Assembly: GCF_001613445.1 (NCBI RefSeq)
Contig: NZ_BDCJ01000029.1
Span: 1 to 64,000 of the forward strand
Direction: 5' to 3'
Source: Nocardia grenadensis NBRC 108939
GTDB lineage: Bacteria > Actinomycetota > Actinomycetes > Mycobacteriales > Mycobacteriaceae
DNA length: 64,000 nt
How positions within the stretch are numbered: the first letter of the stretch is position 1; every line of letters starts with the position of its first letter. A model generated the notes under the pieces. That model saw only the letters and a list, made by a program, of their open reading frames with translations, ran no database searches and was not told the DNA's origin. This document shows, piece by piece, positions 41,152 to 49,144 of this stretch. Position numbers and translations under genes: made by a program.

Positions 41152-41715
41152 TCACCACATGCTGGTGCGCAGCACGATCTCGGTCGCGAACTCCTGATCG
41201 GCTTCGGTGGCGACATTGTCGACGTCGACACCCACCACCCGGAACTCGCCGTACACGTGGCGGCCGGAACTGTCGGCCACCGGCCGCGGCAGCCGTTTGG
41301 TCACCAGCACGGTGGTGGGCAGTTCGACCGCCGGACATCCGGCGTCGAGCACAGCCCCGTCGCCGTCGGGTACGGCCGGATGCCCGCGATCGGCGACCAC
41401 CAGGCTCACGAAGCGACCGAAACCCTTCGCGCAGACCTCCCATGCCACGCTCGCGCCGGCACCCCGGCCCGCCACATTGACCCAGGGCACGCCGATCTCA
41501 TCGAGGGCCGCGTACACCCCGCCGGTGTCGAGTCCCTCGGCCGTTTCGAACACGATGGTCCGCAGATCGGAACTGTGCAGACGTGCGCACACCCGGTCGT
41601 AGACGTCCGGGGGATCACCGGAATCGGGGAGCAGCAGCACGCTGTGCTGGGTCACCGGCCCGTCCACCCGCACCGTCCAGTCCCGGTCACCGACCGCGAT
41701 GCGCCGAGATTCCAT
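41152..41715 (-). CDS. Alpha/beta-hydrolase-like protein without nucleophile serine
   Basis: 187 residues. The fold resembles a small alpha/beta hydrolase: SVLLLPDSGDPPDVYDRVCARL, then VPWVNVAGRGAGASVAWEV at the place of the nucleophile elbow, then FVSLVVADRGHPAVPD. In the elbow GxSxG is GRGAG, with glycine where serine should be, so ordinary hydrolase activity is not expected. A C-terminal catalytic histidine is not evident either. It is convergent with the active hydrolase gene with one base between stop codons. Function unknown; perhaps a binding protein. Confidence 0.65.
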   Translation of the reverse strand: MESRRIAVGDRDWTVRVDGPVTQHSVLLLPDSGDPPDVYDRVCARLHSSDLRTIVFETAEGLDTGGVYAALDEIGVPWVNVAGRGAGASVAWEVCAKGFGRFVSLVVADRGHPAVPDGDGAVLDAGCPAVELPTTVLVTKRLPRPVADSSGRHVYGEFRVVGVDVDNVATEADQEFATEIVLRTSMW

Positions 41716-41802
41716 GCCGGTTGACGCTACACCGCTCGCCCCCGCCGTGGGGTCGCCCGGGTCGACCGCGCCGAGATCGTGACGCCGGCCCCGCGGCGGC
41801 GC

Positions 41803-43395
41803 TCAACCCGCTCCCGACAGCGCGTCCAGCGTGGCACCGATACTCGGCAGCCCGGCGGGGACACCCTCGGCGAGGAGCCGGTCCAGCCCGGCGACATCCA
41901 GATGCCCGGACACCAGATCGGCCAGCAGGTCCAGTTGCGCGGCCCGCACCGCCGCCACCCGGGTTCCGGGGGCCACCGTGAACCCGGCGCGCCCGGCGCA
42001 CCGGGCGACCTCGGTGAGCCAGCCCCGCCGGAATTCGTCGGATTCCAGGAGCCCGTGCAGATGGGTGCCCCAGACCGCGCCGCGCACCCCACCCTCCGGG
42101 ACGCGCTCTCCGGTCACCGGGCCGGCGCCGCCCGCCGCCTCCGCCCAGCCGGTGAGGTACAGCCACGGCCGTTCTGCGGTACGCCGGACCAGACCGTGAT
42201 GGATCTCGTATCCGGCCGCGGTCGTATCCCCCGCGTCGGCCGCGGCCGTCCGGCGCAGCACCTTCTGCCGGCCGAACTCGATATCCATATCGAGCAGTCC
42301 CAGACCGGCGACCTCCCCCACACCCGATTCCACGGTGTCCACGATCCGGCGGCCCAGCATCTGATACCCCCCGCAGATGCCGAGGATCGGTCCGCCCGCC
42401 GCGGCCCGGCGGATCAGCGCCTCGGCGATACCGGTGCGCCGCAACCAGGCCAGATCGTCCAGGGTCGCCTTGCTCCCGGGCAGGACGACCAGATCGGCGT
42501 CCACCAGCGCGGACGGGTCGCTCACCCAGCGCACCGAGACGCCGGGCTCGCAGGCCAGCGCCTCCACATCGGTCGAATTCGATATCCGCGGCAAGCGCAC
42601 GGCGGCGACGGTGAGCCATTCGCTACCGATCGGGGCGGCGGGGCGGCCCACCGCGGCGCCGGCCACGGTGCCCAGCGAATCCTCGGCATCGATCCACAGC
42701 TCGTCGCAGTACGGCAGCACCCCGAGTGTCGGCCGTCCGGTGCGCGCGGTCAGTTCGTCCAGGCCCGGCCGTAGCAGCTCCACATCGCCGCGGAACTTGT
42801 TGATCACGAATCCGGCGATCAGCCGTTGATCCTCGGGTTCGAGTACCGCGAGCGTGCCGAAGAGATGCGCCAGCACCCCGCCCCGATCGATATCGCCGAC
42901 CACGAGCACCGGTAACTCCGCGGCGCGGGCCAGACCCATATTCGCCAGATCTGTGGCGCGCAGGTTGATCTCGGCCGGCGAGCCCGCCCCCTCACAGATC
43001 ACCACATCGAACTCCGCGCGCAGCGCGGCGAGTTCGGCGGCCACCACCTCGCGCAACCGGGTGCGATGGGTGAAATAGTCCGCGGCGCCCACCGTGTCCA
43101 CCACCCGGCCGCGCACCACCAGTTGGGACCGCCGGTCGCTGCCCGGTTTCAGCAGGATCGGGTTGAACCGCACGCTCGGTTCCAGCCCACACGCCCTGGC
43201 CTGCAGTGCCTGGGCCCGACCGATCTCCCCGCCGTCCAGGGTGACCACGGAGTTGTTCGACATGTTCTGCGCCTTGAACGGCGCCACCCGCACCCCACGC
43301 CGCCGCAGCATCCGGCAGATACCGGCGACCACCACGCTCTTGCCCGCGTCGGAGGTCGTTCCGGCGATCAACAGCGCCCCGCCGGGCCGGCTCAC
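41803..43395 (-). CDS. cobQ: Adenosylcobyric acid synthase
   Basis: 530 residues. It amidates four side chains of adenosylcobyrinate a,c-diamide. The N-terminal domain has LLIAGTTSDAGKSVVVAGICR, FKAQNMSNNSVVT and VICEGAGSPAEINL; the glutamine amidotransferase domain has the catalytic Cys in ILGICGGYQMLG and His in GTHLHGLLE. I use GTG 43395, which overlaps the stop of map (GTGA); upstream residues in the open frame are arginine-rich and unsupported. The gene is separated from the main cob operon by 7 kb. Confidence 0.95.
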   Translation of the reverse strand: MSRPGGALLIAGTTSDAGKSVVVAGICRMLRRRGVRVAPFKAQNMSNNSVVTLDGGEIGRAQALQARACGLEPSVRFNPILLKPGSDRRSQLVVRGRVVDTVGAADYFTHRTRLREVVAAELAALRAEFDVVICEGAGSPAEINLRATDLANMGLARAAELPVLVVGDIDRGGVLAHLFGTLAVLEPEDQRLIAGFVINKFRGDVELLRPGLDELTARTGRPTLGVLPYCDELWIDAEDSLGTVAGAAVGRPAAPIGSEWLTVAAVRLPRISNSTDVEALACEPGVSVRWVSDPSALVDADLVVLPGSKATLDDLAWLRRTGIAEALIRRAAAGGPILGICGGYQMLGRRIVDTVESGVGEVAGLGLLDMDIEFGRQKVLRRTAAADAGDTTAAGYEIHHGLVRRTAERPWLYLTGWAEAAGGAGPVTGERVPEGGVRGAVWGTHLHGLLESDEFRRGWLTEVARCAGRAGFTVAPGTRVAAVRAAQLDLLADLVSGHLDVAGLDRLLAEGVPAGLPSIGATLDALSGAG

Positions 43396-44255
43396 GGCAG
43401 CGTGAGGATTTCGGCGCCGGTCTCGGTGACCACCAGGGTGTGCTCGAACTGGGCCGTCCACTTGCGGTCCTTGGTGACCACGGTCCAGCCGTCGTCCCAG
43501 ATCTCGTAGTCGATACCGCCCAGGTTGATCATGGGTTCGATGGTGAACGTCATTCCCGGTTCGATCACCGATTCGACCGCGGGCTGATCGTAGTGCAGGA
43601 TCACCAGGCCACTGTGGAAAGTCGGCCCGACCCCGTGGCCGGTGAAATCCCGGACGACGCCGTAACCGAAACGGTTCGCGTAGGACTCGATCACCCGGCC
43701 GATCACATTCAGCGCCCGCCCGGGACGGACCGCCCTGATGGCCCGCGCGGTCGCCTCTTCGGTGCGTTCCACCAGCAGTTTCACCTCTTCGTCGACCTCA
43801 CCGGCGAGGAAGGTGGCATTGGTGTCGCCGTGCACACCGTGGATGTAGGCGGTGACATCGATATTGACGATGTCACCGTCCTGGACCACGGTACTGTCGG
43901 GGATACCGTGGCAGATCACCTCGTTGAGCGAGGTGCAGCACGATTTGGGGAAACCCTTGTATCCGAGCGTCGAGGGGTAGGCCCCGTGGTCGCACATGTA
44001 TTCGTGCGCGATCCGGTCGAGTTCGTCGGTGGTGACGCCGGGGGCGACCGCCTTACCCGCCTCGGCCAGCGCCCGGGCGGCGATCCGCCCGGCGATCCGC
44101 ATCTTCTCTATGGTCTCCGCGGTCTGTACCCAGGGTTCGGAACCCTCCTTGGCCGTTTTCTTCCAGACGTACTCCGGCCGTTCGATCCCACGGGGGACCT
44201 CGCGGATCGGAGTGGGGGTTCCGGGAAGCAGCGGCTGGCGGGTACGCACGGACAT
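43392..44255 (-). CDS. map: Methionine aminopeptidase, type I (MapB)
   Basis: 287 residues, removes N-terminal methionine from nascent proteins. It has a short N-terminal extension with RPEYVWKKTAKEGSEPWVQ, the SH3-binding-type linker seen in actinobacterial MapB (Rv2861c). Metal ligands appear in DIVNIDVTAYIHGVHGDTNATF, DFTGHGVGPTFHSG, FTIEPMINLGG and AQFEHTLVV. I use ATG 44255; TACTCT lies seven bases before it. Its stop overlaps the cobQ start, an unusual coupling of protein maturation with cobalamin synthesis. Confidence 0.96.
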   Translation of the reverse strand: MSVRTRQPLLPGTPTPIREVPRGIERPEYVWKKTAKEGSEPWVQTAETIEKMRIAGRIAARALAEAGKAVAPGVTTDELDRIAHEYMCDHGAYPSTLGYKGFPKSCCTSLNEVICHGIPDSTVVQDGDIVNIDVTAYIHGVHGDTNATFLAGEVDEEVKLLVERTEEATARAIRAVRPGRALNVIGRVIESYANRFGYGVVRDFTGHGVGPTFHSGLVILHYDQPAVESVIEPGMTFTIEPMINLGGIDYEIWDDGWTVVTKDRKWTAQFEHTLVVTETGAEILTLP

Positions 44256-44262
44256 GCGCTCC

Positions 44263-44268
44263 AGAGTA
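44263..44268 (-). promoter_or_regulatory. -10 element for leaderless map-cobQ transcript
   Basis: TACTCT on the minus strand, seven bases before the map ATG at 44255. Confidence 0.45.
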
Positions 44269-44336
44269 GTCGGCGCAGGCCGGGCGGTCGCCGGGAACGG
44301 TCCCACCGGTGCCGCACGCCCCGCGCCGGCTCCGCC

Positions 44337-45110
44337 TCAGCGGACGCGGCCGCCCGTACGGACCTCGAACGCGACCCGATCGCCCCGGTAGAGCGCGGCA
44401 ACCCGTTCGATCGGACGACCCTGGGTGTCCATTCCGCGGCGCACCACCCGGATCAGCGGGACCGCGGGCCGACAGCCGAGCAGACCGGCTTCCCGGGGCG
44501 CGGCGAGCACCGTCTCGATACGTTCGGTGGCGCCGCCGTATTCGACACCGGATCTGCCGATCGTCGCCGACAGCGAACCGAGCGGATCGAAACCCGCGCG
44601 CAGCCAGCCGAAACGGTCCAGCGAGAGATCGATACGTTCCAGCGCGATCGGTTCGCCGTCGGCGTGCAGCAGACGTTCCAGCGTCATGATCGGGGTGGCG
44701 AGCGGAAGTTCCAGGTCGCGGGCGATTTCGGTATCGGCCTCGGTGTCCTCCCACGAGAGCAGACTGCGCACGACCCCGGATCCGTCCTCGACGGTGGGTT
44801 CGGGCGCCAGCGGTCTTACCACCTTCGGGCGGGCCAGCACGGTCCCGCGGCCCTGTCGGCGAATACGGCCCTCCACCGCGAGATCCCGCAGGGCGTGCCG
44901 GACGGTTTCCCGGGCGACTCCGAAACGCCCGGCCAGTTCCCGTTCCGCGGGTACCCGGTCGCCGGGGCGTAGCTCACCGAGCATCGTGTCCAGTTCGGCC
45001 CGGACCCGGTAAACCTTCGACAGGGCGGCGATTCCCGGCACCGCGGCTGCCTCTGTGTCGAGCTCTTCGCGCGCCGTCACGGCGCTTACGACCCCTTCGG
45101 TCTGCCTCAT
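44337..45110 (-). CDS. GntR family regulator, HutC subfamily (UTRA domain)
   Basis: 257 residues from ATG 45110. The winged-helix domain, ELRPGDRVPAERELAGRFGVARETVRHALRDLAVEGRI, is preceded by an N-terminal extension of about 40 residues. The UTRA ligand domain follows with LERLLHADGEPIALERIDLSLDRF and RVVRRGMDTQGRPIERVAALYRGDRVAFEV. UTRA domains sense sugars, phosphorylated sugars or small organic ligands. It is probably autoregulated through the palindrome at 45133-45148. A perfect-length start TTG at 45128 is less likely. Confidence 0.88.
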   Translation of the reverse strand: MRQTEGVVSAVTAREELDTEAAAVPGIAALSKVYRVRAELDTMLGELRPGDRVPAERELAGRFGVARETVRHALRDLAVEGRIRRQGRGTVLARPKVVRPLAPEPTVEDGSGVVRSLLSWEDTEADTEIARDLELPLATPIMTLERLLHADGEPIALERIDLSLDRFGWLRAGFDPLGSLSATIGRSGVEYGGATERIETVLAAPREAGLLGCRPAVPLIRVVRRGMDTQGRPIERVAALYRGDRVAFEVRTGGRVR

Positions 45111-45132
45111 GGCAGAAACTACCTCCAATTGG

Positions 45133-45148
45133 CCTGTACCGATACAGG
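45133..45148. promoter_or_regulatory. Candidate GntR/HutC operator
   Basis: CCTGTA-CCGA-TACAGG, a perfect 6+6 inverted repeat 22 bases upstream of the GntR start. It contains the TGTA...TACA symmetry common for HutC-type GntR sites and is placed for autoregulation. Confidence 0.6.
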
Positions 45149-45275
45149 TAACCGAACGTTCGCCGTCTGGTCACCTCAGGTCTAGGCCATTCGACAATCT
45201 ACGGTCTTTCGCGTGCCCAACTCAGAGGTTCGACGACGTTCAGCGGACTGAACGTGGCGGTGATCCGCCGAACCT

Positions 45276-45719
45276 CTACTGCACCGGCAGCCGCCGGCGC
45301 CCGCCCGCCACCTCGGCGATCAAATCGGTGTAACCGTCGACGAGTTCGGCGAGGTGGTACCAGTGCCGGTGCGTGCTGTCGCTGCGCACCCCGTCGGCCT
45401 CGATCGCTTGATTCGCGGCCACCCAGCTGAGCGCCATCCGGTCGATCACCGCACCCAGACTTTCGGTGTGCAGGGAGGCGCCGTTGCGGTGCTGCGGCAT
45501 CCTGCGGGTGATCCAGTCGTTGATGTCGTCCACGAGTTCTGTTCTACGACAATCGATTTCCGCTATCTGCGCCATATCTCGAACTTGCGCGCGGCGCTTG
45601 TGCAGTTCGACCAGCGCGTGCGCGAAGCGCAACAGCACACGCTCCTGGACCCGCCTGCCTTGGAAGGCGCACAGCAGCTGTGGCGCAGTCGGCAGGGTCC
45701 CCAGAGTGGGTGCGCTCAT
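45276..45719 (-). CDS. DUF4254 domain protein
   Basis: 147 residues from ATG 45719, preceded by GAGGGG five bases upstream. It matches DUF4254: AEIDCRRTELVDDINDWITRRMPQHRNGASLHTESLGAVIDRMALSW, then WYHLAELVDGYTDLIAEV. The helical, His/Tyr-rich family is common in Nocardia and relatives, where it accompanies sugar or envelope genes; its function is unknown. No operon partner is evident here. Confidence 0.82.
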   Translation of the reverse strand: MSAPTLGTLPTAPQLLCAFQGRRVQERVLLRFAHALVELHKRRAQVRDMAQIAEIDCRRTELVDDINDWITRRMPQHRNGASLHTESLGAVIDRMALSWVAANQAIEADGVRSDSTHRHWYHLAELVDGYTDLIAEVAGGRRRLPVQ

Positions 45720-46403
45720 CCGCACCCCTCGAACTCACCCGGCACCATCACACTCTGTACCAACATGATCGGCTCTCGATTCGGTAATCCCGGACATCGG
45801 ATCGTTGTTCACAACAAGGCTAGCTGGATCATGCTCTTACATATGCAAGAACACAAGACTTCGGTATGCAATGTTGCGAACAGCGTCGTGCGCGAGCCTA
45901 GCGATCCCTTCCACGGAACCTGAAAGCGGTCCCGCCGAAAACGCGTACCCGCCAAGATCCTTCCCGTCGGCGGTCCGAATCCCCGCCGCCGCGAACCATA
46001 CCCGGCCCGAACCCCGGACCAGGCGCGACGGCGCGTTATGCGACCACATCGCAACCGTGCCGAGATCTGGGCGCGGCTCACACCAGGAACCATACCGACC
46101 CCTATGGTGCTGCGACACAACGCCCCCCGGACGTATCGCCCGCCGTTACGGGCCTTCCGCGGGGCGCCGGCACACGGCCGGACCGGAACCCGCGGTGGTC
46201 ATCCGGTCTTACACCGGGGATGCACGCGCGACCACGCAGCATCGATTGCCAATCGTTTGCCGATTCGTCCGGATGCGCTGGATCATGGCTCATTCGCCGA
46301 GACGAGGCGAGCTCCCCGTGCGCCCGTCCATGACGGCCGGTCACCACTGCGCCCGCGCTGTGCGGTATGGATTCTGGGGACAGTCGCCGACAAGGATGTG
46401 GAC
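45720..46403. other. 684-base region without a supported gene
   Basis: The DNA between 45750 and 45910 is noticeably AT-richer than its surroundings and holds the 13-base palindrome TTGTTCACAACAA at 45805-45817. On the minus strand 45837-46118 is open and partly protein-like (GRVWFAAAGIRTADG, DLGGYAFSAGPL), but its codon use is weak and no ribosome-binding site is clear, so it may be a remnant or nothing. The right 300 bases contain the promoter region of the acyl-CoA ligase gene. Confidence 0.4.
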
Positions 46404-48041
46404 ATGAACAGCGACCCCGACCCACGAGCCGCGCAGGCGGCCGCCGAGCTCACCGGCCCCGGTGGACCGTTCGAGCTGTCCACCGAGACGGTGCTCGGCG
46501 CACCACTCGCCGTCCGGCGACACCGCCACCGCTCGCTGCGCGAACTGCTCGACCACTCGGAAGCCTGGGGCGGACGCGACTATCTGGTCACCGCCGACCG
46601 GCGGATCTCGTTCGCCGAGCATGCCGCCGACGCACAGGCACTGGCCCGCGCGCTGGCCGACCGGTACGGGGTCGGCCGCGGCGACCGGATCGGCATCCTG
46701 GCCGCCAACGGCCCCGACTGGGTGATCGCCTTCTGGGCGGCGCAGTGCCTGGGCGCGGTCGCGGTCGCGTACAACGCGTGGTGGGCGGCGCCGGAGGTCG
46801 AATTCGGTATCCGGCACACGGAACCGGCGGTCGTCGTCGCCGACGACCCAAGTGCCGCCCTCGCCGCGGGCCACGGCGTGCCCGTGCTCGGCACTACCGC
46901 GGACCTACCCCGGCTGATCGCCGAATTCCGGGGCCGGGCCCCGGTGATACCGGTCGACGAGGACGATCCGGCCGTCATCCTCTACACCAGCGGAACCACC
47001 GGCCGCCCCAAAGGGGTGGTACACACCCACCGCAACCTCATCGCGATCGCCGACTACCACCGCTACACCGACGCGCTCGGCGCGGCACTGGCCGGCCGCG
47101 CCCACCACGAGCCGAGCGATAAGCGCTTCCTGCTCACCTCCCCTCTGTTCCATATCGCCAGCCTGCACAATCTGATAGTCCCCCGGCTCGCCACCGGCGC
47201 GGCGGTGATCGTGCACACCGGGGCCTTCGCGGCCGAACGGGTGCTGTCGCTGATGGCGCGGGAGCGCGTGACCAACTGGGGCGCCGTACCGACTCTGGCC
47301 GCCCGGCTGCTGGAACACGATCCGGCCGGTTACGACCTGTCGGCGCTCACCGCGCTGTCCCTCAATGCCGCCCCCTCCTCACCGGCCTTCCAGCAGCGCC
47401 TGCGCGCCCGGCTGCCCGGCACCGGAATCGCACTCACCACCAGTTACGGCCTCACCGAGGGCGGTACCGCCGCCACCGTGGCCACACCCGCCGAACTCGC
47501 CGCCGACCCGGAGACCGTCGGGCGGCCGATTCTCGGTGTCTCCGTGGAGATCCGCGATCCCACGGGAGTCCCCGTGACCGAGGGCAGCGAAGGCGAGATC
47601 TGGGTGCGCAGCCCATACGTCATGCTCGGCTACTGGCGGGACGAGGTCGCCACCGCCGCGGCGATCGACGGTGAACGCTGGTTGCGGACCGGTGATTTCG
47701 GCACCCTGGCCGACGGCCGGCTCCGAATGTCGGGGCGCCGTATGGATCTCATTCTGCGCGGCGGAGAGAACGTGTATCCCACCGAGATCGAGAACGCCCT
47801 CGACGAACATCCCGCGGTCCGGGAATCGGCGGTCCTCGGTGTGCCCGACGACGATCTGGGACAGCGGGTCGCGGCGGTGGTGGTGACCGACGATCCGGAC
47901 ACCCTGGACGCCGGCGAACTGCGCGCGTTCGTCGCCGAGCGGCTGGCGTACTTCAAGGTCCCCGAGCGCTGGACCATCACCGCGACACCACTCCCGCGCA
48001 ACGCGACCGGCAAGGTGCTGCGCCGGGAGATCACGCCATGA
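46404..48041 (+). CDS. Acyl-CoA synthetase / AMP-dependent ligase
   Basis: 545 residues from ATG 46404, with AAGGA eight bases upstream. ANL superfamily enzyme that activates a carboxylic acid to the acyl-adenylate and then the CoA thioester. Motifs: P-loop-like ILYTSGTTGRPKGVVHTH, the aromatic acid/acyl pocket region TTSYGLTEGG, the hinge GRRMDLILRGGENVYPTEIE, and the C-terminal catalytic Lys in RNATGKVLRREI. Substrate probably a medium-chain or substituted fatty acid. It stands alone with no beta-oxidation partner next to it. Confidence 0.9.
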   Translation: MNSDPDPRAAQAAAELTGPGGPFELSTETVLGAPLAVRRHRHRSLRELLDHSEAWGGRDYLVTADRRISFAEHAADAQALARALADRYGVGRGDRIGILAANGPDWVIAFWAAQCLGAVAVAYNAWWAAPEVEFGIRHTEPAVVVADDPSAALAAGHGVPVLGTTADLPRLIAEFRGRAPVIPVDEDDPAVILYTSGTTGRPKGVVHTHRNLIAIADYHRYTDALGAALAGRAHHEPSDKRFLLTSPLFHIASLHNLIVPRLATGAAVIVHTGAFAAERVLSLMARERVTNWGAVPTLAARLLEHDPAGYDLSALTALSLNAAPSSPAFQQRLRARLPGTGIALTTSYGLTEGGTAATVATPAELAADPETVGRPILGVSVEIRDPTGVPVTEGSEGEIWVRSPYVMLGYWRDEVATAAAIDGERWLRTGDFGTLADGRLRMSGRRMDLILRGGENVYPTEIENALDEHPAVRESAVLGVPDDDLGQRVAAVVVTDDPDTLDAGELRAFVAERLAYFKVPERWTITATPLPRNATGKVLRREITP

Positions 48042-48166
48042 GCACCGGTTCGTGACCACTGCTCACCCCACTACCGGTCTTTCCTCGTTATTGTTGCTCG
48101 ACAGGAGGCGCGGCGGGCGAGGATCGTGGTAGGCGGACCGCGCCGGGCGCGAGGGAAAGGGATGAC

Positions 48167-49036
48167 ATGGCAGGCAAACGCACCGTCCTCACGGCGGGTC
48201 TGCGCCGGCTCTCGGTGCTGCTGCTGGAAATGCGCGACGACGCGAAGCTGAGCAAGGAGGACGTCAGCGCGCGAACCGGCATCAATGTGACCACGCTCTA
48301 CCGCATCGAGACCGCCCAGGCCCGGCCCCAGCGCCGCACCCTCATGACCATGCTCGACCTCTACGACGTCGACGAGGCGCGGCGCCAGGAGGCGCTGGAA
48401 TTACTGTCGGACGCACAGAAACCCGGGATGTCGCGGCCCTACGAGGCCAGTCTGTCGGAGGTGTACGCCGCGTACATCAATTTCGAATCGGTGGCGTTGT
48501 CGGCCCGGCATTATCAGACCTCCTTCATCCCCGGACTGTTGCAGACCGAGCAGTACGCCACGGCCGTGATCGATACGTGCATGCCGAAATTGGAGGCGTC
48601 GGATCTGGAGCGGCGCGCCCGGGCACGGATGGACCGGGCAGCGGTACTGGCCAAGGACGAGCCGCTGGAACTGTGGGTGGTACTCGACGAGGCCGCCATC
48701 CGCCGGATAGTGGGGGGCCCGGCGGTCATGAGCGGCCAGCTGCGCCGGCTGGCCGAGGCGACCAAACGCAAGAACGTGATCCTGCAGATCCTGCCCTTCG
48801 ACGCGGGCGCGCACCCGGGTATGGCCGGGTCTTTCACGATTCTCGACTTCCCCGACCCGACCGACCCCGAACTGGTCTATGTGGAGGGCATCTCCGGAGA
48901 CGCTCTCATCGAAGGCCACACCGAGATCCGGCGATTCGGTGTCATGTTCGACCAATTGCGAGCGATGGCCCTGAGTCCCCGGGATTCCGCCGTACTGATC
49001 GCCGAAGCGGCCGCGGCGGCCGAAGCGCTGGCCTGA
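48167..49036 (+). CDS. XRE-type helix-turn-helix protein with DUF5753 domain
   Basis: 289 residues. N-terminal helix-turn-helix, LLLEMRDDAKLSKEDVSARTGINVTTLYRIETAQARPQ, then the DUF5753 domain with YINFESVALSARHYQTSFIPGLLQTEQYA, RMDRAAVL, LWVVLDEAAIRR and a C-terminal FGVMFDQLRAMALSPRDS. Such proteins act as developmental or stress regulators in actinomycetes and are normally paired with a small DUF397 gene. No DUF397 gene lies on either side. The target is unknown. Confidence 0.88.
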   Translation: MAGKRTVLTAGLRRLSVLLLEMRDDAKLSKEDVSARTGINVTTLYRIETAQARPQRRTLMTMLDLYDVDEARRQEALELLSDAQKPGMSRPYEASLSEVYAAYINFESVALSARHYQTSFIPGLLQTEQYATAVIDTCMPKLEASDLERRARARMDRAAVLAKDEPLELWVVLDEAAIRRIVGGPAVMSGQLRRLAEATKRKNVILQILPFDAGAHPGMAGSFTILDFPDPTDPELVYVEGISGDALIEGHTEIRRFGVMFDQLRAMALSPRDSAVLIAEAAAAAEALA

Positions 49037-49144
49037 CCCGTGCACGGCCCGTGAACGAGGAGTTCGGACCATACCGAGTGGGTATCCACCTCTGAACCGT
49101 CCGATTCAGGGCTCGCACGGCCACTGCGGAGATGAGGGGTTCTC

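Noticed and set aside
49037..49144. DUF397 gene after the DUF5753 regulator
   Set aside because: Only a 14-codon frame exists in the gap; no DUF397 pattern is present on either strand.
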